A stretch of DNA of 64,000 nucleotides from Takakia lepidozioides (Eukaryota; Streptophyta; Takakiopsida; Takakiales; Takakiaceae), in the NCBI GenBank assembly GCA_030704615.1, contig CM060731.1, positions 89,942,756-90,006,755 of the forward strand. The letters run 5' to 3'. A model generated the notes under the pieces. The model was not told where the DNA came from. It was given only the letters and a program-made list of their open reading frames with translations, and did not search any database. Positions 54,401 through 64,000 of this stretch are shown here, one piece after another (the first letter of the stretch is position 1; every line of letters starts with the position of its first letter). The position numbers were made by a program, and so were the translations under genes.

Positions 54401-55621
54401 AACAGCTTCATGCCTGGTTGGTTATAGAAGGGTGTCATCAGTTGAGTCCTAAGCAACAGTCTCTTTCCAAACAAAGGTTAACTTGACGATACTTTTGCAA
54501 AATCCCTGTAATTTTCTTAAAGAATACTGTATAATGATAGATTTCACCATATTAGCAGGTGCGTGGACATCCTAAAAGGGGGTTGTTCGGACTCTTAACA
54601 TGAGACTTGTAGTATCACAAAGACACTGGATCATATTGTCTTTGCATGTGCACAGGTGTTCTTGCACAAAAAGTTCTTGGGGCCGGACAGACAGAGAAAA
54701 GCAGCCTATAGAATTGAGAAGCATCGCATATACATTGTGGTATGTGACATGGAGGTGGTGGTGGAGTTTAGTGGGAAGATTGGAACATACATTGATGTGC
54801 TGATACGCTCGCCGAAAAACTATGACGACAGTGTGCATATTGTCCGTGACCAGGTGATGAAGCATATTCAAGGTCTCTGTGTTTCCCCAAGTGGGTGTCA
54901 GGGAGTCACTCTCGTGGAGGGCATCCTGCGGTCAGAATCTGTGAGGCAACGAATGTTGTGCAAGCACGGGAAGAACCAGGCAGTGCTAGTAGAAGACCTA
55001 AAGCAGGTGCTGCTGGCAGCTGGGCCCAGTTACCAAGCATATGAACATACTTGGAGTGCAGTAAAAGAAGGGGAGTCTATGTTTCTCCGGCCTTACAGCG
55101 AAAATGCGATGCATCTGTTGGTGACTGAGGAGAAGGAAGACCTGCTCCAAAGGCGACTCCGCGACTTACAAGGGCTTGAGGTTGATCTGAATTTGGGCGA
55201 TTATCCAGAGGGGTCACAACGCACTCCTGGAACACTCGCTGAGCCATCAATGTCTGAGGTTCTGCTGAAGCAAACCAGGCTTCTTGAGAAGAAGCTGTGC
55301 TCAACTCTCCCAGCCCTCATAGATATCATAATACAGTCACAACAGCAAGAAGTGCCCCGCATAGTGCTGTTTACCACACAAGAGGCAAAACAAAAGCAGA
55401 CCTTGGTAAGCAAGTTCATGCCAGGAACGAAGGCTCTCCAGCTTCACCTGTTGTGTGAAGATAAATGCCAAGTACACAAGGTTGAGGGCCAGCAAGGACA
55501 TGTGCTGACTTTGGCAGGGGATGCTTTCAACAAGATAAGGAAGAAATTCATTAGGTCTCCTGGAGGCCAAAGGAGAAAGATGTTCTCTGATGTTCCCTGT
55601 GGACGTTGGCTATTGCTTTAG
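51490..55621 (+). pseudogene. LRR-Roc-COR (ROCO/TRN1-like) GTPase gene with one in-frame stop
   Basis: Exons 51490-52543, 53012-54291 and 54656-55621 join in phase to 1100 codons. Codon 217 is TGA (52138-52140), and translation would continue in the same frame with GEGVKAISTMLRNNSTLQEL. Residues 1-330 are ribonuclease-inhibitor-type LRRs (NCTLETLDLF, NVTLQVLDLS, NHSLKELRLTN). The Roc domain follows, with P-loop GCPYAGKTT split by the first intron at about residue 352, a DxxG box in MWDMWGREE (about 414) and THAD (about 501, replacing NKxD). From about 580 a COR domain is seen (SWGTFSSLCQQKRL, IIYFKDMNFIVVNMNWFFNR). The first intron has a GC donor (AG|GCAAGT); the second is GT-AG. Plant relatives include TORNADO1. 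One point mutation from intact suggests a young pseudogene or readthrough. Confidence 0.8.
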
Positions 55622-56800
55622 GACAGCCTCAGGGTCTAATAACTCTCAACCGACAGGCTATGAGACTCGGGCGTTGCATGTATGCACTAGCAATGTTTCA
55701 TTAAGACAGAAAAGATAAACGTTGTGACAAAAAGGGACCTTTAGAAGTTTTACCAATACGACTTTTTGGCTTTTTAGGGCCTGTCACCTATAATTTGGAC
55801 CCCTGAGGTTTTTGAAGTATGGGTACCATACATACCTTCCCATTATGTCCTGCCCAATGTGACCAAACCCTAATGAAGTATTTTCATCAAATAGTAGATT
55901 GCAACGCAAATCCCTCTATCATGATATATTGACTAACTTGAGAGGGTCTTCAACTTTGATTTTCAACATGACATCATCAGGCTACAGGCCTTTTTCAAAA
56001 TGACTTACTAGGAGAAACAGAATGGATAGTAGGTTGACCAAGTAATAGCTGTCTTGACAAAAAGAAGAAAATCATCTCACCGCACAGTAGAATTATTTGA
56101 ACCCGCAGTTCAGTTGTACCCACCTGTGTCCACCAGAGGCCATATTGTTTATAAATTGCTATTTGTGCTGCCCAAGGGGTAGTTGATCAATTGATTGTAA
56201 TCTAGAGTCTCGCGATGTATATACTAGTTGTCTGACTGAAGGTGCTGAAAAGTGATTCTTTTAGCACAGATTTCGCATCTATTAAAAATCAATCTCTCAT
56301 GTGTGCTCTGACACTGTTATGCCTGTGGAGTTCAGGAGATTCTATCCCTTTTTATACCTGAACAGTCTGGGCTGTACAACTTGTAGAGCTTCTAGTCTTC
56401 AGTCTTTCACCTGTTTAAAAGCAGTTGCCTTAGCAATGGAGGTGTTGCCAAGGACAGTACACTTTCTGCTGCGGACATCTGTCACCAGAGAGAAGTGACA
56501 CATTGTATTGCTGGTTGTAACTCTGTCAAACTTTCTAGTTCCAAGACTTGAGCAGACACAGATCTGACTCTTTCAAGTCCAAGATTAACTTTCCTGATGG
56601 AGGAACACCTGCACTTATAGAACTCTTGTGTGGATTTTTAGTCCTCTTCTCCTTAGGGTGCACCCTGTGAACCCTCACGATCAGACATACATGAAAACTT
56701 GACATGTGTGATTCTGATCAGTGCTGACAAGAACTCCTGACGATGTGAAGTCACTGGTAGCATTTGCAGAAAAGCCCCTGGATTTGATTCCAAAGGAGTT
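55622..56800. other. 3' flank of the Roc-COR gene, no supported gene
   Basis: No conserved frame. It probably includes the 3' untranslated region; AATAAA-like and AT-rich words occur but no firm polyadenylation signal could be picked. Confidence 0.4.
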
Positions 56801-56929
56801 TATTTCTCCACCATCACAAAATGAAAACTTACCCCTATGCTAAAATCCCTTTCAAAGTCTGCCAGGAATTGGCTTAGCAAAGCCAATTCACTAGCTTTGT
56901 CCGGGTCCCTTTTCAGCCTCATTAGCAGT

Positions 56930-57439
56930 CTAACATGGGAACAACTCCAACTCTCCAGATTGCAGTCCACTGTGCACATGTTTCTCACAAAGCCATGCCA
57001 CTTGCTCAGTGATTTGCTCTTCGTCATCCTTGTAGACCACTCTTTGCAACCCAAAGTCCTTGAAAACGTTCTTCCCCACGAGGAAATCTACCAACCACTG
57101 CTCAGCAGTCTCTTTCTCAGGTGTCCTGATTCCGGATGCCTCTAGTGGCCGAGGTATTCTAGTTGTCCAATCTATTTGCCCCATGGCAAGCATGATTTCA
57201 GTAATAGGTTGAGCATACACCTTGGTAGGGTTGGGGATCATGTTCTCTATACCTACGGCGATATGTGCCCCCATTTTGATGGCCAATGTGACCCAGTTGA
57301 GCATATCAATCAGCAGTGGGTGGATCTTCTTTGTCCCTCCCTTTCCTTTTGCGCGCATGATGCTAGATGCACATAAGAAAACTTCAAAAGACACCCTTTT
57401 CCTCACAAACTGTGCACAACCTTCTGTGGGCACCTTCAT
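56930..57439 (-). CDS. Hypothetical protein, 169 residues, unrecognised
   Basis: The frame starts with ATG at 57439, 58 bases after the stop of the aminopeptidase gene on the same strand. The composition is protein-like, with two segments of mixed hydrophobic and charged residues (IDMLNWVTLAIKMGAHIAVG; TAEQWLVDFLVGKNVFKDFG). No domain is recognised. It might be a transposon fragment or an exon of a neighbouring gene; the close spacing to the aminopeptidase stop argues against an independent promoter between them. Confidence 0.3.
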   Translation of the reverse strand: MKVPTEGCAQFVRKRVSFEVFLCASSIMRAKGKGGTKKIHPLLIDMLNWVTLAIKMGAHIAVGIENMIPNPTKVYAQPITEIMLAMGQIDWTTRIPRPLEASGIRTPEKETAEQWLVDFLVGKNVFKDFGLQRVVYKDDEEQITEQVAWLCEKHVHSGLQSGELELFPC

Positions 57440-57496
57440 CGAGCAAAGACTGGGACATTAATCACACCCACCTTCCTGCTGAGATATAGACAGGCA

Positions 57497-60400
57497 CTAT
57501 TTGGATGTCGCAACCAGCTCCTCAGTTGGTGTGGAGCGACATGTTCCAGAAATCGGTCTTGTGTTGTTCTGCAACCAAACCTTTGCATCGCCTTCAACCA
57601 AAGGAGAAACCTGTGGCATCCACTCCAGTAAGGGTGAGCCAGCAATTACAAGATTGCCTCAAACGACCTTGTCACCGTCAGGATTCCGTTGCAAGATGCT
57701 ACAGACAAGTGAGACAAGAAATGAAGAGCAGAGATAGGGAAGTACGCTTTATACCTTGTCCCAAACTTTAGAGTGGTAGGTGTTCAACCACTTTACTTCA
57801 TCTGCTGACAATAATGCGAGATCCAACAATTTCCTCTGTGTATGAAAACAATGAGTAAGAATATGTCAAATGGGATCCAGTAATGAGTGCTGGCTACTGC
57901 CTGGAAGCCTTACTAGAAAGAGTGACCCACATACCACCAAGCTCATGAATGCTGTGTACACATTTGACTATCGTGAGTAAGCCATCTCAAAGATTTTCTG
58001 ATGCTTTCCCAAAGGAAAACTCTATAAACACGGGGAAAAAACAAGAAGTGCCGCTTCATCACCCCAGGAGTCCACTCCAACCTGCCAACGTTTTAGTATC
58101 AACTGATTGGCCAACACAAACACATTATAGAGGAGACAACAACTTGAAACTTGTTGCTGCCTGATGACATGTCTTCACTGGCTCTGAATGCAAGGGCCCA
58201 GCTGGCACCTTCATGTGTAATTTACATATTGATCTTCTCTGGGGAGGGAGCATGCCTGGATCGGTACAAATGAGAGCGGCTCAAATCCAAGGTACGTGAC
58301 TCCCCCAAAGCGATTGGCTGTTTCCTTCTCCCGCAAAATCAACAGATTCTGTGCAAGTGTACCCATCTGATATATTAGAACTGACGACACCTGTTCAAGT
58401 CTTGACCTTCCTTTGGCCACATCCATTGTATTTCTGGCAAACTTCCACGATGGAAAAGAGAGAAAAGACGGAGAGAGAACAAAAGCATGCTCAACTGTCA
58501 AGCTACAAATGAAAAGGACAGGATGGTGTGAGACCTAAGTGGTGGTCAGACATAGAGAAGCCGTAAGTTCTGGTAATGTGAGCATTCTTAGAAATGAGGT
58601 GAGGAACCTTCCCCATAAAGGTCATTGGAATGCAATGCTGGAGCAGGAATAGAATGACAAGCACAGTGAAAGAGAGGAGTCTCTAGATCAAGCAGCAGCT
58701 TGCTGTAGTCATGAAACTAGGGGCAAGGTAGAAACCTCAATTCGAATGCCAAAGGCACGGTCTTCATAATAGCCAGGCTCGTTGCTGATGATCATGCCAG
58801 CTTGCAACCCTGTCATGTTGCCATAACGGGCACTCACACTCTGTGGCCCCTCATGCACATTCAACGCCGCCCCTACCCCATGGCCAGTCCCTGCCATGTA
58901 CCACGAAAATGATGAACTACAGCTTCATCTTCTCAACACTCTGTTCTTGCAAACCCTCCTTGAAACAGGGCCCTTGGGTATACAGCGAAGGATAACATGC
59001 ACTGACAAAAATTTACCATTATACCAGCAGCAACATAACATGATCAATGATAGGATTAGCAGGAACTTGTTCAGGTTTTACTATCCCACATCTAATTCCT
59101 CAAGTGGAGTTTGAGTACAATGTTTTGGTGTGTTATGTAGTATTGCTTGGAAGACTGACTTGAATATAAAGACAAGTTGATGCACATAAATTAGTTCCTT
59201 TCCTCATGACAAGAATCATAGAGTGAGGCACCATACCATGGCGATAGTCCAAGCCAATTTTCCAGAGGGAAGAACGAGCAAGCACATCCAGCACAAATCC
59301 TGGAATATTTTCTGGAAAGACAGCTGTGTCAACCGCAATATGCCCCTGCAAGACCCTCAAACAAAAACCATGAGGAGAGATCAACATCAACCATGCTTGA
59401 TTAATTGAGTGTTTTGCGCTGGAAGAAAAGGAGGAGAGAGAAGACTCCGACTAAAGCTGGCGTAACTTGAGGCTACTGCCCCCATTTGGAGGTGGGCACT
59501 ATAAAGTGAACTTGATTACATACTTGTTGGTCGATTGGTTGTTTTCTAGTTTCCGTTTGTTGGTAATAATTGCTGTAAGAGAGCGTATGGCTGTCAGGTG
59601 TATTGCGGAGGAGAAAGAACGACAAAGTCAGGCATACTGGTCTAATATAAGGCACAGCAAAGCAGAAACCTGCAAAACACGAGTGAAGCATTCTTTCTGG
59701 CGAGCACTGGGAGTTCCAAAGTGGACAGTGCGAGTAATGTCTGTGGTTCCATCCACATATTGGGCACCACTGTCTAACAGGAACAGCTTCTCAGTATCCA
59801 CATGGCCACAGGTTGCCTCCTCAGCCCTGTAGTGTACTATTGCACCGTGGGCCCCTGCACCTGTTCAGCACAGATGTAGCCTTCATTAGCCCCATGAGCT
59901 TGCCATTGAAGAGCCCCTATGGAGCTGTTGTGAAGCATATTCCCACATGCTAGAGCTTCCCACCAATCGAGTGGGTCATAAAGCAGCCTCTAGGGCCTCA
60001 GCATAGTCCGTTGGACCTGATTATACCCCTTGACAGTTGCTGCAAGATATCCCCACCCAATACTTATAACTAATGTCATTGCTGTGCTCCTTAAGGGGTA
60101 GTGATTCCAAAGGAACAGGAAGAATTCTTGTATCAGGATAAAAATGAGGGGAGAATTGAAGTAGAAAAGAAGGGACGTGGGAGGGTTGAAGAGAGAGAAA
60201 GTGACCACTTATAGTTTCGAAACTAGTGTCCAAAAAGCCTGACTGCTTGGAGCGAAACTCCTCCAGCCTATCAGCTACCTCAACCTCAGTGAATCTTTGT
60301 TTTTCGTCCACAATCTTATTCTCCAACCATGCCCAGAACTCGGCAAGTGCAGCTGCATCCCTGTGTAATTTAGCAGAAGAAAAACAAAAAGAAGTGATGT

Positions 60401-63400
60401 TAACTACATTGAAAAAACAGACAGAGGTAGTTGCGGCTGCACAGAACTCAGACTATACTCACAGCATCACACTGATTGTTAAATGACCATCTATCATTCA
60501 TCATCTTGCATTAAGAAAAAGGATCCATTGATCCATACTTCCAGCCAGGTTACCTAGCCACTGGAAGCAGTCTATACCCTAAGGCCTGCGTTGGTCTGAG
60601 TCTACCACCCTTAAGGCCTGCACAAAATTAAGGGTACCCCACTATAGTATTAATGATGTCAAGAGGGAACAAACTGCACAAAGCCTAGAGAAGGGAGCAG
60701 AAACGAAGAGACACTGCTGGAACAAGGTACACTGACACTGATGAATGGGAGCTATAATGACCACAAACCTCATGTTCTGAAAACAAGAGGGACTGAGAGA
60801 GGATTTAATGGAGAGGGCAAGACAGAAAGCAGAAAGAAGAGAGATGTAGTGAGAGAGGCAGCCAAGGGAACAAAAAACAATTGCACAGCCAGACGTATAG
60901 AATGGGGTGAAAGCAAGGAAAAAATAGGAACCTAAGATGGGCTTGTCTCATTCCTTCTAGCTCAGCAGCATTTTTAATAGCCTTTGAAAGACCAACAGGG
61001 GAAGCCCGGTGCAATGCTGCCGGCCCGTTTGCCTCTTTCTCAAACAACTCCCTTTCTTCCTTGCCTTGAGCTGGACTATTGCCCCCTCTTCCATCGGACT
61101 TCAGGCTATTGAGATTCTCATAGTATTGAAGGCATGCATCGCTGAAGGCATTCTTGATGGCCACACTCACTTTAGACGAATCCAACCATAACTTTGCTCC
61201 CTCCCCAGCCAATCTGCAAGGCATGCAAGCACTTTGGTAGAAACGAAATCACTATCCCTCCAATTCCAATCCTTCTTTTACTTCTGCCTGCTCACACAAA
61301 AACAGCGGTTCTCTCTGTGTCAACATATGGCCACTGACCTCCCTTGGACATATCAATTCTTCTTCTCTCTCTTGTGTCTCATTGGCCTTGCAGCTTCCTG
61401 TGGATGTAAATACACAGGACTCGTGAGGTTTCTATGTAAACGCTAGTGTCTATATTGAAGAAGCTGGATCATCTCCAGATGTATGATGTCATTAAGCAAA
61501 ACAGGACTAGATCCAAATGATCTAGGACTGGACAGGTCATCACATGACTAAATCACACTCTCTTCCCCCCCCCCCCTGCCACCAGGCTACAATGAGCAAA
61601 GTCTGAAGAATACATCGCTCTCTATCTCCAGGAGCTGAAATAGTTCTTCCTTTCTTTCTGTGTTTCTTCTTTTAATCTAGCCAATGGGCTACAACAAGAA
61701 AATTTTAATGAGTGGTCTCTCCCCTAACCTCCTCCCTATCCGAAGGATAATTCAAAGAAGTTTGTTATGTTTGATATGAGGAAGACCTGCACAGGTGGCA
61801 TCCAACCCATCGGCACTTCCATGCTGCAAATGAGTTCTTTTTTCCCTCCAGTCATTGGGAGTGTGTGGTCTACACTCAAGTTATTTGGAGTGATGTGTGG
61901 TTAATAAGTGGTTGGTTGAGGGATACCTTTTGATTTCAGGAACCAAAGCTGTGTAGGGCCTCACAGATATACCAGCTTGACTCAAATGGGTAGCAACTTC
62001 AGGCTTAACCTTCCCTATCTCCACAAAAAGAGAAGCCGTCTCTAGATCCACCACCACATAAGCATATACAACTGGGGAATGGGGCACGTCACCTCCCCTC
62101 TGCAATGGTACCAAGTTCCTACTCAAAATAGATGGCAATCGTCGACTTTAAAAGCATCTTACCTGTACAACATTCACCATGTATTTATGTGCCAAACTTT
62201 GTACATACATGTGAGTCAGAAGATTAAAAAAATGCCACTATCTATCAGCATAAAAACGCCTTAGGAGGGGTATACATTTGTACAAAGCTAAATGAAAAGC
62301 CACTAAAGGGGAATACAAGTACCAGATTCAAAAGCCAAGCCACTTCATCAAGCATAGTGATCACAATAGCTGTAGCACCGGCGCTAATCAATTCTTGGCG
62401 CAAAGTAGCTAGCTTTGTGGCAACATCCACCCCAGCAAACTTTAATTCATGCACTCTGAGAGGGGATGAAGGGGGGAGAGGCCTTGCATCTCCCCAAACT
62501 TGATCCACCGGATTGCTCTCATATAGAAGCACAAGTTCATGGCCCTCTTCTGCAATGGTGCGCCTCAGTTCGTCGCCTGCATCACAGGAGAACAGAAACT
62601 GTTCACACAATACAACTTAGTCAGCAGACCTGTTATAGAGTATCAGCAGCTCTCAAAGCAGAATTCTTTTATAAGCAGCTGGCAAAGTGACACATCAGAT
62701 CACTCGGTTATAGTTCATTTTCAACACAAAACATGTTGGTCTCTTACTTAATGTAGAAATTCCCGAGGATAAGGAAATTCACACTCAAGTCTTCCACAAT
62801 TTCTAGCCCACATCACACCCAATCGACAAAGCCTATACATCCAACATATCCACTGACTAAGGATAAGTTACTCACCGGGTCAATCCCAACCCTGGAGGCC
62901 CGCGGTAAAGAGTCCCTCAACCATTCACTTACAGAGGGGACTCCGGGTGTGCCTGCCCGCATCAAAATCCACTCAGGCCCTAGCTGGTTCTCAGCCTGTG
63001 TGACACTCATGAAATGATGAGATACACATTTAACAAAAGAAGCCTTAGCACCGGAGGCACTGGGCACAACTATCACGAATACCTGACAACTTGTAGGTAT
63101 GCTTAAAATGTTGACTACGTTCACTGTTTTGGTTCACAACTCCTCTCCTTCCTTACTCAATATCACAAGCTGCCTATTAGAGACCCAAAAGGACAGCCAT
63201 TAAACAGCTTTAGCATACAGAGTACAACCATGAAGTAGAAACCCACAGAATGATAAGGAATTGAAGTACCTGCAGAAAGTAGCGGCCGTCCGTCCAGAGA
63301 CCTGCCTTATCCTTAGTAATCACGGCGGTTCCTGCACTGCCGGTGAATGCCGAGATATAAGCTCGGCGCATGAAGCAATCGGCTATGAACTCGCTCTGCA

Positions 63401-63966
63401 TTCAGGATCCATCCCATTTTCCTGTGTCACTTGCAAGCGAGAAGCTGCACAAACCTAGCAGTCAATACCTGGTTATTTCTTTGTTCCTTCCAAGTCAATG
63501 GATCAACACAGCAAGTACCATGATCTGACCATTTGAAACCTTGACCGCAGGTGGCATCAAAAGGTTGTGGGCAACACACCCCCCCCCCCCAAGGGGAGGA
63601 AGATGTATAATTCACCTGATGGGCATCTTCGGATGGAACTATGTAGGCATCCAAGCCTTTCTCAACACCACTATTCTCAAACGCTCTCCGGAGGCTGGCC
63701 AGCTTCTCATCAGGCACAAACTGCTTCATTGCAGATTTTCTTGCTGCACTTGGCGTAGCCACTACTGCGTCTCCAGCAGCAGTCTTACCTGCAGCAGAAC
63801 TTGACACCTGGATGGCAATGTAGGAGGACCCATCGATAAGTTGATCAAGACATTTCTGTCCGTTAGATATACTCACAAAAGAAGATTCTGGATAATCGGT
63901 CTCAAAGAGGAAATCTCGGCCCCATGGCGTTGTGAAAGTTCTACTCACAGTGACATTAGTGAGGAC
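57497..63966 (-). CDS. APP2: Xaa-Pro aminopeptidase P, plastid/cytosolic APP type, 5' end uncertain
   Basis: Exons (minus): (about 63850)-63616, 63395-63270, 62995-62876, 62598-62323, 62099-61927, 61213-60932, 60360-60206, 59860-59670, 59345-59237, 58890-58736, 58348-58256, 57835-57755 and 57610-57497. All phases agree. The protein has two creatinase-like domains ([51 protein letters not shown]) and an M24B catalytic domain. All five metal ligands are present: Asp in [11 protein letters not shown], Asp in [10 protein letters not shown], His in [11 protein letters not shown], Glu in NEPGYYED and Glu in GIRIENLL. It removes N-terminal residues preceding proline. The frame before [10 protein letters not shown] is open to 63966 and rich in Ser/Ala/Lys, suggesting a transit peptide, closer to Arabidopsis APP2 than APP1. 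The intron after FVPIQ begins GC instead of GT. Confidence 0.93.
60583..60641 (-). repeat. Short gag relic inside an aminopeptidase intron
   Basis: About 60 bases resemble 23545-23605, part of the zinc-knuckle gag element (shared words TTGGTCT, AGTCTACCA and AATTAAGGGTACCCCAC). It lies in the intron between the exons ending 60932 and starting 60360. It is a footprint of the same retroelement family, not a gene. Confidence 0.55.
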
Positions 63967-64000
63967 TCAAATTCGTGAGGCAAACCAAGTACCCGTCCAA

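Overview
This is nuclear DNA from a streptophyte plant, most likely a non-seed lineage (fern, lycophyte, bryophyte or charophyte). The evidence is spliced genes with GT-AG introns, a plastid-type aminopeptidase P, P-class and DYW-class PPR genes, a Roc/COR LRR protein, and a very high load of decayed transposable elements. The species call is inference only.

Host genes. A p47-type UBX gene (3753-6170, minus) diverges from a P-class PPR gene (6761-8356, plus). A complete nine-exon BUB3 gene follows (14058-10296, minus). I reconstructed all nine BUB3 exons with consistent phases to a 336-residue protein. On the right lie an LRR-Roc-COR gene (51490-55621, plus), interrupted by one in-frame TGA, and a thirteen-exon aminopeptidase P gene (about 63850-57497, minus), whose exons also join cleanly. 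The clean BUB3 and aminopeptidase models make the frame breaks in the p47 and Roc-COR genes more noteworthy.

Mobile DNA. From the left: a DNMT3-like cytosine methyltransferase fragment and a piggyBac fragment (1.7-3.4 kb); a PIF/Harbinger element with matching terminal inverted repeats and TTA target-site duplications (14302-17719), inserted 244 bp upstream of the BUB3 start codon; two inverted copies of one Ty3-like LTR family (about 20.5-21.8 kb plus, 41.6-40.0 kb minus); another gag with two zinc knuckles (23.7-22.0 kb, minus); an L1-type LINE (49.6-45.0 kb, minus) and a fragment of a second LINE (38.1-37.2 kb).

The middle section (about 23.7-36.6 kb) is the most unusual. On the minus strand (30.9-24.9 kb) is a broken, intron-containing gene. 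It combines a ParB-like DNHR motif, helical conserved blocks, and an AdoMet methyltransferase with permuted motif order (IV before I), as in DNA N4/N6 methylases. A diverged paralogue of its central part lies inverted at 23.7-24.6 kb. Its introns and 5' flank carry tandem arrays built on palindromes with a GGCGCC core. The largest array (31.8-32.7 kb) is a higher-order repeat that abuts a truncated DYW-PPR pseudogene. Next come three tandem copies of an OSB-like (PDF-motif) exon region and further PPR relics. Similar GGCGCC palindromes recur at 39.2 and 44.3 kb, and a separate array of hairpin-like AGCGACCC...GGGTCGCT units lies at 43.2-43.9 kb.
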